Assembly: GCF_003318235.1 (NCBI RefSeq)
Contig: NZ_QOCG01000011.1
Location: forward strand, 1 to 64,000
Source: Loktanella sp. D2R18
GTDB lineage: Bacteria > Pseudomonadota > Alphaproteobacteria > Rhodobacterales > Rhodobacteraceae
Direction: 5' to 3'
Length of the DNA: 64,000 nucleotides
Under the pieces are notes generated by a model. The model searched no databases. It was not told the origin of the DNA and saw only the letters and a program-made list of their open reading frames with translations. Shown here one piece after another: positions 35,656-44,620 of the stretch (its first letter is position 1; the number at the start of each line of letters is the position of its first letter). The position numbers were made by a program, and so were the translations under genes.

Positions 35656-36452
35656 TCCGGCACCCCAAAAGTAAGATTGGCCCAAAGTGTTTCCCATACA
35701 GCGCCAGTTTCATCCGCGAGCGCCTCACTTGGTTCGCGCAAAACAACTGCATCCACCATATAGCTATAGCCCGCCTGAACCGGGAATGTCGCGATACCTT
35801 CGGCGTTGGTGCGGAAATAGGTGATCGTCACTTCATCTGCGTTAGATTTTTCAAACACTTCAATCTGCACGTCTGCGCGCACATCGTGCTGGTAATACAA
35901 TTGCACAGAAAACCCATCTGACAGATCATCAGTATAGGGGTTGGTTAAAGCCACCAATTCCGTCTCTAACCCCGTGCGACGGTCGGCACCGACACTATCA
36001 CCCACACCAATCAAGGTTTTAGAATAACGTGAATATACTTCCTCAAATTCAACTTCGGGTAAATCACGGGCTTGGTGTTGGGTCAGGACATCGCCGAAAT
36101 CTTTGTGATCTACAAAACCCTGAAAATCTTCCCATGTTTTATAGCCAACTGTCGCATTGCGCGCCTGATAAGCCACGATATTTAGCCCTTCGGCGACGGG
36201 TGGCAGGTTCAACGCAGGGCGATCCCCCATACGACCCGGCACATTTTGCGCCAGATCACCTGAAATGGCCACAAAGTGTTCAAATCGTTGCGGTAAATAG
36301 ACTTGCGCGGTGCCGCCGAAATCCTGTCCGTTGACAATATCTGCTTGCAGATTAACGTCAGGCGATATCTGATAGGTCGTAGGTTCGATCCAAAATTCAT
36401 GTGCTGACGCGGGCAGCGCCGACACCAACAAGAGAAATGAGACAATGCGCAT
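35652..36452 (-). CDS. Periplasmic DUF4198 protein
   Basis: AAGGA precedes the ATG at 36452 by seven bases. The 266 residues start with a signal peptide (cleaved after ASA, residue 17), and the mature chain begins HEFWIEP, the DUF4198 hallmark. A beta-rich body and a C-terminal transthyretin-like FPVQAGYSYMVDAVVL segment follow. DUF4198 proteins are often found with nickel/cobalt transport genes. The divergent HupE/UreJ gene next to it fits this. Confidence 0.82.
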   Translation of the reverse strand: MRIVSFLLLVSALPASAHEFWIEPTTYQISPDVNLQADIVNGQDFGGTAQVYLPQRFEHFVAISGDLAQNVPGRMGDRPALNLPPVAEGLNIVAYQARNATVGYKTWEDFQGFVDHKDFGDVLTQHQARDLPEVEFEEVYSRYSKTLIGVGDSVGADRRTGLETELVALTNPYTDDLSDGFSVQLYYQHDVRADVQIEVFEKSNADEVTITYFRTNAEGIATFPVQAGYSYMVDAVVLREPSEALADETGAVWETLWANLTFGVPE

Positions 36453-36498
36453 CAATGTTTCCTTATCCAACATCTTAAAGGTTGCTTTTCAGGCCCTG

Positions 36499-37827
36499 AT
36501 GTCAAGCATCATCACGTTGATTGTGATGTCTGCACCGTTACGTGCGCATGAGGTATTGCCCAGCATTTTGAATTTGCGCGCCGACGATGGCATCATCCTC
36601 ATCGAAATTGACGTGAACGCCGAAGCGATCCTAGCGAGCATTGATCTGAGCAGTATTGTCGATACTGACAACGCTGAAAACGCATCAGGATACGATGCCT
36701 TGCGCGCGCTTAGTCCGCAGGAAATAGCCAATAGGTTTGACGCAAATTGGGCGACTTTCATATCTAACTTTACGGTATTGGCTGACGGTGAACCGATCAC
36801 ATTTCGGGACAATGGGACAATCGTTTATCCTGCCGATAATGACGAGGCCGTTCGGATCACGCGGTTAAGCCTCGTTGGTGAATATCCGGTCGATGCGACT
36901 GAATTTCAGGTCGGATGGGCCGGGATTTATGGGACATTGATTGTCCGTCAAAACGACATTGCCAATGCGCCGTTTACCGGCACCGTATCAGGTGGCGAAC
37001 TCACCCCGCCATTTTTGATTAACGGTGGGTCTGCACAGACGGGTTGGCAGGTGTTCGCCAGCTATATCCCCATCGGCTTTGACCATATCGTCCCCAAAGG
37101 CTTGGATCATATCCTGTTTGTGCTGGGCCTGTTTTTCCTTGCTGCGCGGATGAAGCCACTGCTGGTGCAAGTCTCGCTGTTTACTCTTGCCCATACGATC
37201 ACGCTTGCACTGGCCGCGCTGGGGCACACATCGTTTCTTGATGATTTCTTCCTCAATACGTTCAACATTGAATTTATCGCCATTGTTGAGCCGCTCATCG
37301 CCTTATCGATTGCATATGTCGCTGTTGAAAACATTTTCACCAAGGGGTTAAGCCCGTGGCGGCCCTATGTGATTTTTGCCTTTGGGCTGTTGCACGGGCT
37401 TGGGTTTGCATCTGTTTTGGCCGAATTCGGCTTGCCAGAGCACGCGTTTGTTCCGGCACTCATTGGCTTTAACGTCGGGGTCGAAGTTGGGCAGCTTGCG
37501 GTGATCGCGGTGATGTTTGCTTGCGTCTGGCAGGCACTCCGTGTGGATCGCGGTAAAAACGAAGTGATGCAGGGGTTTGTCCTTTATGGCGTGTTTTTTG
37601 TCGCGGCTATTGCGCTCATCGCGCTGAACCCACCAGTGCTGCAAGCGCTGGCCGAAGGGCCTGTGTGGCTGTTTGCAGGACCTCTCGCGCTCGTGTTTGC
37701 GCTTTGCGCACTGTCGATCCATTTTCGCGATCATGTCGCTGCCTACCGCCAAATTGTTGCGATCCCGGCATCCGTCGCGATTGCAGTGATCGGGGCCTAT
37801 TGGTTCATTGAACGCGCATTTCTGTAA
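36499..37827 (+). CDS. HupE/UreJ-family membrane protein
   Basis: The ATG at 36499 gives 442 residues with a signal peptide (cleaved after LRA, residue 16) and a mature start HEVLPS. A periplasmic region of about 170 residues precedes a membrane domain of about seven spans holding the family motif FDHIVPKGLDHILFVLGLF and a HGLGFASVLAEFG span with conserved His. HupE/UreJ proteins move nickel (or cobalt) towards hydrogenases and ureases. No hydrogenase or urease genes are nearby, so the metal is unproven. Confidence 0.85.
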   Translation: MSSIITLIVMSAPLRAHEVLPSILNLRADDGIILIEIDVNAEAILASIDLSSIVDTDNAENASGYDALRALSPQEIANRFDANWATFISNFTVLADGEPITFRDNGTIVYPADNDEAVRITRLSLVGEYPVDATEFQVGWAGIYGTLIVRQNDIANAPFTGTVSGGELTPPFLINGGSAQTGWQVFASYIPIGFDHIVPKGLDHILFVLGLFFLAARMKPLLVQVSLFTLAHTITLALAALGHTSFLDDFFLNTFNIEFIAIVEPLIALSIAYVAVENIFTKGLSPWRPYVIFAFGLLHGLGFASVLAEFGLPEHAFVPALIGFNVGVEVGQLAVIAVMFACVWQALRVDRGKNEVMQGFVLYGVFFVAAIALIALNPPVLQALAEGPVWLFAGPLALVFALCALSIHFRDHVAAYRQIVAIPASVAIAVIGAYWFIERAFL

Positions 37828-37856
37828 GTTTTGACCAAAACCCACCCCAAAAGGGT

Positions 37857-38002
37857 TGCGCCGGGGACAAACCCCGGCTAAAGGGCGGCTACTTAATCCC
37901 GCAGGCGGGGGCGGGTCCAATGGGGAGAAATCCCAAAGGATCCACCGGTTGGGCAATTGCCTAATCCCCCGCTGAGGTTGAAACCGGAAAAGGAAAAAAG
38001 AC
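37857..38002 (+). promoter_or_regulatory. Structured 5' leader of rpsB
   Basis: The 175-base gap before rpsB is unusually G/C-rich and folds locally. A 7-bp stem GCCGGGG/CCCCGGC lies at 37860-37878, a CCCGC/GCGGG stem around 37898-37911, and a GGGCAATTGCCT palindrome near 37951. Ribosomal protein S2 operons are commonly autoregulated through their leader, so this is a plausible S2-responsive region. AAGGAAAAAAGAC provides the ribosome-binding site. Confidence 0.5.
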
Positions 38003-38770
38003 ATGGCTCTTCCTGAGTTCTCCATGCGCCAACTGCTTGAAGCAGGCGTACACTTTGGTCACCAGACCGCACGCTGGAACCCTAAAATGGGTCAGTACAT
38101 CTACGGCTCACGTAACGGCATCCACATCATGGATCTGACACAGACTGTTCCAATGCTGGATCAAGCGCTGAACGTTATCCGTGACACTGTCGCAAAAGGC
38201 GGCCGCGTTCTTTTCGTTGGCACAAAGCGTCAAGCTGCGAAACCAATCATGGAAGCTGCCGAGAAATCCGCACAGTTCTACATGAACCACCGTTGGTTGG
38301 GCGGCACACTCACAAACTGGCAGACTGTTTCTAAGTCGATCAACCGTTTGAAAGCGATTGACGAAGCGTCAGCAGCTGGCTTCGCTGGCCTGACCAAAAA
38401 AGAACGTCTTGGCATGGAACGTGAGCAAGGCAAACTCGAAGCATCATTGGGCGGTATCCGCGAAATGGGCGGCGTGCCTGACCTGATCTTCGTGATCGAC
38501 GTCAACAAAGAAGACCTGGCCATCGCAGAAGCCAAAAAACTGGGCATCCCAGTTGTCGCTGTTGTTGATACGAACTGTTCACCTGACGGCGTTGATTACG
38601 TCATTCCAGGCAACGATGACGCGGCACGCGCAATTGCGCTTTACACCGATTTGGCTGCACGTGCAGCGCTTGACGGTATGTCCGCACAGTTGGGTGCAGC
38701 TGGCGTTGACATGGGTGCCATGGAAGAGTTCGCAGAAGAAGTTGTCGCTGAAGAAGCCGCAGCTGAGTAA
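38003..38770 (+). CDS. rpsB: 30S ribosomal protein S2
   Basis: The 255-residue protein starts [21 protein letters not shown] and contains [12 protein letters not shown] and the [11 protein letters not shown] block, matching S2 across its whole length. It binds the small subunit near S1. The acidic Glu/Ala tail ([11 protein letters not shown]) is typical of alphaproteobacterial S2. tsf follows 74 bp downstream, the usual order. Confidence 0.98.
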   Translation: MALPEFSMRQLLEAGVHFGHQTARWNPKMGQYIYGSRNGIHIMDLTQTVPMLDQALNVIRDTVAKGGRVLFVGTKRQAAKPIMEAAEKSAQFYMNHRWLGGTLTNWQTVSKSINRLKAIDEASAAGFAGLTKKERLGMEREQGKLEASLGGIREMGGVPDLIFVIDVNKEDLAIAEAKKLGIPVVAVVDTNCSPDGVDYVIPGNDDAARAIALYTDLAARAALDGMSAQLGAAGVDMGAMEEFAEEVVAEEAAAE

Positions 38771-38844
38771 GCGTCACAAAACAGTGGGGTAGGGGCGGTA
38801 TTCCCTACCTCCAGATATTATGAATTCCGCTAAGGAGAAGTAAC

Positions 38845-39717
38845 ATGGCAATCACCGCTGCAATGGTGAAAGAACTGCGCGACAGCACGGGCGCAGGCAT
38901 GATGGACGCGAAAAAAGCGCTGACAGAAAACAATGGCGACATGGAAGCCTCTGTCGATTGGCTGCGTACCAAAGGTCTTGCAAAGGCTGCGAAAAAATCT
39001 GGCCGCACTGCGGCTGAAGGTCTTGTCGCTGTAGCTGTCAAAGACGGCAAAGGGATCGCTGTTGAAGTGAACTCTGAAACCGACTTTGTTGGTAAAAATG
39101 CTGATTTCCAAAAAATGGTCGCTGGCATTGCTGACGTCGCATTGGGTGTGTCTGACATCGATGCGTTGAAAGCAGCTGACATGGGCGGCAAAACCGTCGA
39201 GCAGACTGTGACAGACGCAGTTGCCGTGATCGGCGAAAATATGTCCGTGCGCCGGATGTCCGCGCTCGAAGGTCAGCAAGTTGTGAACTACGTGCATAAC
39301 GCTGCGGCACCTGGCATGGGTAACATCGGTGTTTTGGTTGCGCTGAACGGCGATAACGAAGCATTCGGCCGTCAGGTTGCGATGCACATTGCTGCTGCAA
39401 ACCCTGCGTCTTTGTCCGAAGCTGATCTTGACCCGGCTGTTGTCGAAAAAGAAAAGCAGGTCCAGATGGACATCGCACGCGAATCTGGCAAGCCAGAAGC
39501 CGTGATCGAAAAAATGATCGTTGGCCGTATGAAAAAATACATGGCCGAAGTGACTTTGCTGAACCAGCAATTCGTTGTGAACCCAGATCTGACCGTTGCG
39601 GCAGCAGCCAAAGAAGCTGGCGTTGAAATCACAGGCTACGCACGCGTGGCGGTTGGTGAAGGCATCGAAAAAGTCGAAGAAGATTTTGCCGCTGAAGTTG
39701 CAAAACTGAACGGCTAA
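38845..39717 (+). CDS. tsf: Elongation factor Ts
   Basis: The 290-residue protein has the N-terminal UBA-like domain ([20 protein letters not shown]), and the [11 protein letters not shown] motif that contacts EF-Tu and promotes GDP release. The C-terminal dimerisation region is also present ([12 protein letters not shown]). AAGGAG lies seven bases before the ATG. A terminator follows 27 bases after the stop codon, closing the rpsB-tsf operon. Confidence 0.98.
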   Translation: MAITAAMVKELRDSTGAGMMDAKKALTENNGDMEASVDWLRTKGLAKAAKKSGRTAAEGLVAVAVKDGKGIAVEVNSETDFVGKNADFQKMVAGIADVALGVSDIDALKAADMGGKTVEQTVTDAVAVIGENMSVRRMSALEGQQVVNYVHNAAAPGMGNIGVLVALNGDNEAFGRQVAMHIAAANPASLSEADLDPAVVEKEKQVQMDIARESGKPEAVIEKMIVGRMKKYMAEVTLLNQQFVVNPDLTVAAAAKEAGVEITGYARVAVGEGIEKVEEDFAAEVAKLNG

Positions 39718-39743
39718 TTCGCGGCACAATCGTACGATGATTT

Positions 39744-39775
39744 AGGCCTCGGTGGATTTCCAACGGGGCCTTTTT
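39744..39775 (+). terminator. Rho-independent terminator of rpsB-tsf
   Basis: AGGCC pairs with GGCCT around a partly paired loop (TGG/CCA inside), followed directly by a run of five T. It lies just after the tsf stop. Confidence 0.85.
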
Positions 39776-39783
39776 ACATTTAA

Positions 39784-40060
39784 ACGGTGTCTTGGAAATG
39801 ACGCGACACCGTGCTCGGGAAAAGACACGGTGCCGCTTTGATCTATGTGCGTCCTAATTTCGGGACGAGAACGCACACTATCAATTGTGCTGGTGCGATA
39901 GGCAAACCCATAACACCAGCGTCCGGAAAACCGGCACGAATTGGAGTGCCTTGAAATCACAAGGGGTCCAAACCGCTGTTCCCAGGCCCAAGGCCACCAC
40001 TCACGGAACTTCTATAGTTTGTCAAATAATGGCGGTTCATTAAAGTCAGGGAAACCTGAC
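39784..40060. other. Cluster of five hairpins in tsf-luxR spacer
   Basis: The 377-base spacer holds no gene but has a run of inverted repeats: ACGGTGTC/GACACCGT (39784-39812), TGTGCGT/ACGCACA (39846-39877), GCTGGTG/CACCAGC (39889-39920), CCGG-AAAA-CCGG (39923-39934), and GTCAGG-GAAA-CCTGAC (40045-40060). None has a T-run. Since both flanking genes are convergent, this is not an obvious leader. It may be a structured RNA or an extragenic repeat element. Confidence 0.5.
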
Positions 40061-40152
40061 CTCGCGCATGTTTATAACGTTTCACGCGGCGTCATAAGAA
40101 CGATCGTTACAAAACTGTCAAAACTCGAGCGCCATACGCCGAATCAATGCAC

Positions 40153-40914
40153 TTACAACTCGGCGTCGATCACGAACATCTGGTTATAAAATGCAGCCTT
40201 AAGCACCGCTTGCGCGGTTGTTTCCACGTCTAATGCCTCGCGGGCAAGCCGCAGGTGTTTTTCGACTGTCGCGGGGGTCAGTCCTAGCAAAATCGCGATG
40301 TCTTGGGTTGTCTTACCGTCACCAACCCATTGCAAAACTTCGCGTTGCCGTTTGGTAAGATGGCGTTCGCCAGTATAGGGCAGGGTGAGCAGTTTCAGGT
40401 GCATGACGTTATTCATCACGATGATTTCGTCACCATGCTGCGCCCATACCTGTTCGACGGCATCTTGCGTCATGCCCGGCTTGGCCGTAAGAGCAATCGC
40501 CCCTTTGGTGCGTTCTGAAATTGACCGAAAGCTAACTGTATAGCCAGCGGTCACATTCATTTTGCGGTTAAACTCCATCACACGCGCTTCGCTTTGCGTG
40601 AGGTTGTCGATCCGTTTCATATCCATCATCCAGCGCCAGCTACAGGCACCGTCATTGGCCAAGGCCCATTTCAACATGGGGGCGTGATAATAGTAGGACT
40701 CGTCGAAAAACACCTGCATGTATTCAGGCGTTTGATTTGACAAAAGCACCCAATCTTGCGGGTCCCCAAGCGAACTGGACGTGCGGTAGCGCGTGTAACC
40801 ATACATCACCCGGTCGAACCCATAGGCGTCCATTTGCTCTGTATGCAGGGTCCAAAGGTCTTCGACCGTGCGCGCGTTGGTCAACTTTGACAACTGTTCA
40901 ACAAGTGTTCTCAT
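40153..40914 (-). CDS. LuxR-type regulator with autoinducer-binding domain (LuxR solo)
   Basis: The 253-residue protein has an N-terminal autoinducer-binding domain (about 10-165) and a C-terminal GerE helix-turn-helix (about 185-250: LTKRQREVLQWVGDGKTTQDI). No luxI gene is in the window. In the ligand pocket the usual Tyr-x-x-Asp-Pro block reads YYYHAP, so the Asp that hydrogen-bonds the acyl-homoserine lactone amide appears replaced. It may sense another ligand. It overlaps the aroQ stop (ATGA), so the two are cotranscribed. Confidence 0.85.
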   Translation of the reverse strand: MRTLVEQLSKLTNARTVEDLWTLHTEQMDAYGFDRVMYGYTRYRTSSSLGDPQDWVLLSNQTPEYMQVFFDESYYYHAPMLKWALANDGACSWRWMMDMKRIDNLTQSEARVMEFNRKMNVTAGYTVSFRSISERTKGAIALTAKPGMTQDAVEQVWAQHGDEIIVMNNVMHLKLLTLPYTGERHLTKRQREVLQWVGDGKTTQDIAILLGLTPATVEKHLRLAREALDVETTAQAVLKAAFYNQMFVIDAEL

Positions 40915-41357
40915 AGGGGGTCACCCAAATAGTCAGCTATGGCTTGCATCGCCAGCGGATAGCCCGCCGCGCCAAATCCGCAAATCTGTCCGACGCAAAC
41001 TTTAGAGATATAAGAGGTTTGACGAAACTCTTCGCGCGCGTGAATATTGGACAGGTGCAGCTCAATCACCGGTAACATGATACTTGAAATCGCATCCATG
41101 AGCGCAATCGACGTATGCGTATAAGCGCCTGCATTTAAAATAACGCCGTCATATGTGCCGCGCGCAGCGTGCAGCATGTCGATCATTTCGCCTTCATGAT
41201 TGGTCTGCGCAAACACGACGGTAAGACCAAGCGTATCCGCCTGCGTCAAACAGAGGTTTTCAATGTCTTGTAAGGTCGTCGGCCCGTACACCTCAGGCTG
41301 GCGGGTGCCAAGCAGGTTCAAATTTGGGCCATTCAAGATCAAGATAGAATGCGTCAT
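40911..41357 (-). CDS. aroQ: 3-dehydroquinate dehydratase, type II
   Basis: The ATG at 41357 gives 148 residues, the normal size of a type II subunit. It has the LNGPNLNLLGTRQPEVYG N-terminus with the active-site Tyr24, the NAGAYTHTSIAL loop and the ELHLSNIHAREEFR block with catalytic His and Arg. The enzyme dehydrates 3-dehydroquinate to 3-dehydroshikimate in the shikimate pathway. Coupling to a luxR-type gene is unusual for this housekeeping enzyme. Confidence 0.95.
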   Translation of the reverse strand: MTHSILILNGPNLNLLGTRQPEVYGPTTLQDIENLCLTQADTLGLTVVFAQTNHEGEMIDMLHAARGTYDGVILNAGAYTHTSIALMDAISSIMLPVIELHLSNIHAREEFRQTSYISKVCVGQICGFGAAGYPLAMQAIADYLGDPL

Positions 41358-41412
41358 GGGCACCCCATAGCATCTTTAACTTACTGGTCAAAAGGGAAAA
41401 TGGACGCAGGCG

Positions 41413-42372
41413 CTATTGCTTAAACACCGGGTCCGGTCGGACCATCGTTACGCGTGGATCCTTCGCGAGGCGCAGCAGGTCCTTTTTGTAGAGATTGGTC
41501 AAATGTTCACGTTCCCAATCCGACCAAGGGTCAAAGCCCTTGTTGGTCTTGTCCCGAGGATATCGGTCCTGAATCTCTCGGCGTGCGTCGACAGCTGCCT
41601 GAACCCCATCGGAAAGCATAAGGTTTTGGATTACTTCGACCGCACGATGCGACGCTGTCGGACGTGGGTTCTGGTCCTTTGGCGAACGAAACTTGCCGAC
41701 GTCAATTTCTGGTCCCGCAATATTACTCAAAATTTGGTTTGCCATCATCGGGTTACTACGAAAATCTTCAAACGCCCAAATATAGATTTGCGCTTGGGGA
41801 AAGTAAGTTTTTACACGGTCTATAACTCCGTTCCACATCGGAAACCTCGTAATCACCTTGTCGACCATCGAATGAGTCAAAATTGGAGGGGAGCTGTCTG
41901 CTCGAATTGATCGAAAGTATTCAACGTAGGCTGCAGCGAAAAAATCTGCATAGTTTCTTACGGACAAGTGAACTTCGCGTACTGGAAACGGGATTTCACG
42001 CGCGGAGACCATCATAAAGGCGTCTTTGAAGCGGTATAAACGCCCGAATTTAACACAGTTCCCACAATGGCCCGCCAAGTTTTCGTCGCTTAAAATCAGC
42101 CTATCAGGCGCGCGCTCAACAATAGGCTCAAAGAATTTTAGCGTTATCTCGCGAAGAGTTTCATCATCAATGAATTTTTTACGTGGAAAACCGGTATGTT
42201 GGTGCGCGTTCCGTTGACAGGGCACTGTAAATTGTTCACGCATTTCGCGGTGCGGCACATAGTAAACACCCCGCTTGTCCATAAAGTTCTTATTGCGCTG
42301 CAAGATACGTTGCAGATAAGTGGACGCTGTTTTGTGAAAGCCACCATGTAGCACGACATATGGTTCGTTCAT
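41413..42372 (-). CDS. Sulfotransferase-like P-loop protein
   Basis: The 319-residue protein begins with a 5'-phosphosulfate loop LHGGFHKTASTYLQ (residues 8-21), where the lysine would contact PAPS. The later segment FPVREVHLSVRNYADFFAAAY fits the 3'-phosphate-binding region with conserved Arg and Ser. It is likely to transfer sulfate to a carbohydrate or other acceptor. Its start overlaps the stop of the hydrolase-like gene by 4 bp, and the polysaccharide genes ugd/epimerase are divergent and close. Confidence 0.72.
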   Translation of the reverse strand: MNEPYVVLHGGFHKTASTYLQRILQRNKNFMDKRGVYYVPHREMREQFTVPCQRNAHQHTGFPRKKFIDDETLREITLKFFEPIVERAPDRLILSDENLAGHCGNCVKFGRLYRFKDAFMMVSAREIPFPVREVHLSVRNYADFFAAAYVEYFRSIRADSSPPILTHSMVDKVITRFPMWNGVIDRVKTYFPQAQIYIWAFEDFRSNPMMANQILSNIAGPEIDVGKFRSPKDQNPRPTASHRAVEVIQNLMLSDGVQAAVDARREIQDRYPRDKTNKGFDPWSDWEREHLTNLYKKDLLRLAKDPRVTMVRPDPVFKQ

Positions 42373-43298
42373 TTTTGATTGCCTGCCGCGGATTTTAGTG
42401 CGCGGCGATACTGTCGAAAACTTTTGCGAACCCGCAAGCCCATCTGTTCACGCCCGCTTTCAGTAAAGTAGTTTTGCAAAGCGCCCGCATACCAAGGCAA
42501 CTGCCGTCGCCCCCGGTACAGCTGGTAAAACATCGGTTCAGTGATCTCACCAAACAGCCCGGCATGCATCAGGGGTTTAAGGGCGTCGATCTTACGGAGG
42601 AAAACGGCCGATTTATGATTTGAATACCAACACTTATATGGCGTGACATTTGCACCTGCTATGCGTTCAAAATGCTTATGGTCCGGTGCGAAATAGGGAT
42701 CATAAAACACGCTAACCGGTCCGCATTTATCCAAAATTCCGCGCGCATCGCTTAACGGAAGCGTCCAATCTTGCCGCCGACCGATCCAATAGCGATCTTC
42801 CCACGGGACCAATTCCGGATCGAGGGTCGACTGCGGATTAAACGCCAAAACATGCGCGCCGGGCACCAGCGAGGCAAAGACAAGCGCGGCAAATCCCCCC
42901 ATTGATGTGCCCGCAAAGACGACACGTTCATAGCCGTCGAAAAAACCACTATCGGCGAGCTGTTGCATCCGGTTGATCAACTGCGGATCGCGGTACCATT
43001 GCTTGCCATGCGCCAAGACCCCGAGATGCGACACATGATGATCCAGCGCAAACTTATACGCCCAAGGCACCCGTTCCGGACTCTTGTCGGCGACGTTCGA
43101 AAGATTGTCGAATGTTACCAAAAGAATGGGTCGCAAGCGCCTGAGAAACATCAATGAATGGCGATTTGATTTTTCAATGAATCCGATCCCATCGCCGCCG
43201 GGCGCGAGCTCTGAAAACCACAAAGGGAGCTGGGCGCCTAGCTGCGCAGCTGCACCATCAACATCTTCACTTTCGTCTGAAGGCGGAGTATCTTGCAT
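42369..43298 (-). CDS. Alpha/beta hydrolase-like protein
   Basis: The 309-residue protein carries a nucleophile elbow GTSMGG (Ser132) preceded by a YERVVFA strand, followed by a helix, as in alpha/beta hydrolases. A His candidate lies in the C-terminal third (WYSNHKSAVF). The N-terminus is acidic and unstructured. Family members in Rhodobacteraceae sit near sulfotransferase and capsule genes. A role in polysaccharide assembly is inference. Confidence 0.65.
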   Translation of the reverse strand: MQDTPPSDESEDVDGAAAQLGAQLPLWFSELAPGGDGIGFIEKSNRHSLMFLRRLRPILLVTFDNLSNVADKSPERVPWAYKFALDHHVSHLGVLAHGKQWYRDPQLINRMQQLADSGFFDGYERVVFAGTSMGGFAALVFASLVPGAHVLAFNPQSTLDPELVPWEDRYWIGRRQDWTLPLSDARGILDKCGPVSVFYDPYFAPDHKHFERIAGANVTPYKCWYSNHKSAVFLRKIDALKPLMHAGLFGEITEPMFYQLYRGRRQLPWYAGALQNYFTESGREQMGLRVRKSFRQYRRALKSAAGNQK

Positions 43299-43453
43299 AT
43301 TGGCCCTTTGATCCTATCGCGGCCTAAGCTAAGCGGTTCGGCGCGCTAAGAAAACCAATTAATCTGCGGTACAGCTATGGTTTGGCACCGTTTTAAGCAC
43401 TATACATGTCCCATCAGGCTGCGGCGCGCCGCCAACTAAAGGAACTCACCAGA

Positions 43454-44620
43454 ATGAAAATAGCGGTTGCCGGTCTTGGATATGTCGGGCTTTCGAACGC
43501 GGTGTTGTTGGCGCAGCATCACGATGTGGTCGCAGTTGATGTCGATGAACAGCGTGTTGCATTGGTGAATGATGGTAAATCAGCAATCGAAGACGACGAT
43601 ATTTCGGCTTACTTGGCGCGTGGTGATCTAAAGCTGACCGCAACAACGGATGCCAAATCTGCATTTGCAGATGCCGATTTTATCATCATAGCAACGCCGA
43701 CAAATTACGACCCGCGCACCAATCATTTTGACACATCTACCGTCGAATTTGTCGCGGCCCAAGCGCATGAGATCGCACCAGACGCGGTGATCGTGATCAA
43801 ATCGACGGTACCTGTGAAATTCACGTCCGGGCTGCGCGCGGATATTGGTTATGACCGGATCATTTTCTCGCCAGAGTTTCTGCGCGAGGGCAGGGCGTTA
43901 CACGACAACTTGCACCCCTCGCGCATTGTGGTGGGCGCGCATACCGAAGACGCAAAACGCTTTGCTGACCTTCTTGTTGAAGGCGCGATCAAAAAAGACA
44001 TGCCTGTACTTTTCACTGATACAACAGAAGCGGAAGCTATTAAGCTGTTTTCAAACACATTTTTAGCTATGCGGGTTGCCTATTTCAACGAACTCGATAG
44101 CTATGCGATCGCACATGGGCTTAACACCCGCGAAGTGATCGAAGGTGTCAGCCTCGATCCGCGTGTTGGCAGCCATTATAATAACCCGTCGTTTGGCTAT
44201 GGCGGGTACTGTTTGCCCAAAGATACCAAGCAGTTACTTGCCAACTATAATGCTGTTCCGCAAAATATGATCAGCGCGATTGTGCAGTCAAATCGCACCC
44301 GCAAGGACTTTATCGCAGATCAAATCATCGCAAAAAAACCAACGGCAGTAGGGGTTTACAGGCTGGTGATGAAAGCAGGTTCCAGCAACTTTCGCGACAG
44401 TTCGGTACAAGGTATCATGAAGCGCATCAAAGCTAAGGGAATTCAGTGCATCGTCTATGAACCCGTGCTTGACGACGATCAGTTCTTTAACAGTAAAGTC
44501 ATCTCAGATCTTGCTGAATTTAAACAGAAATCAGACCTTATTCTAGCCAACCGCCTGACCGATGACCTGTCGGATGTGGTCGATAAAGTCTATACTCGCG
44601 ATCTTTTTGAGGTCGACTGA
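43454..44620 (+). CDS. ugd: UDP-glucose 6-dehydrogenase
   Basis: The ATG at 43454 starts directly with [19 protein letters not shown], the NAD-binding motif; an ATG at 43406 gives an unlikely extension. The 388 residues include [22 protein letters not shown] and the catalytic Cys253 in [15 protein letters not shown]. It oxidises UDP-glucose to UDP-glucuronate with NAD+. The stop overlaps the next start (TGATG), so the epimerase follows in the same operon. Confidence 0.95.
   Translation: MKIAVAGLGYVGLSNAVLLAQHHDVVAVDVDEQRVALVNDGKSAIEDDDISAYLARGDLKLTATTDAKSAFADADFIIIATPTNYDPRTNHFDTSTVEFVAAQAHEIAPDAVIVIKSTVPVKFTSGLRADIGYDRIIFSPEFLREGRALHDNLHPSRIVVGAHTEDAKRFADLLVEGAIKKDMPVLFTDTTEAEAIKLFSNTFLAMRVAYFNELDSYAIAHGLNTREVIEGVSLDPRVGSHYNNPSFGYGGYCLPKDTKQLLANYNAVPQNMISAIVQSNRTRKDFIADQIIAKKPTAVGVYRLVMKAGSSNFRDSSVQGIMKRIKAKGIQCIVYEPVLDDDQFFNSKVISDLAEFKQKSDLILANRLTDDLSDVVDKVYTRDLFEVD

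Noticed and set aside
38830-39729. 299-codon open frame antisense to tsf
   Set aside because: Exact antisense of a highly conserved gene; Cys/Phe/His-rich product typical of a shadow frame.
39784-40060. CRISPR array
   Set aside because: The stems differ from each other in sequence and the spacing is irregular, so there are no direct repeats.
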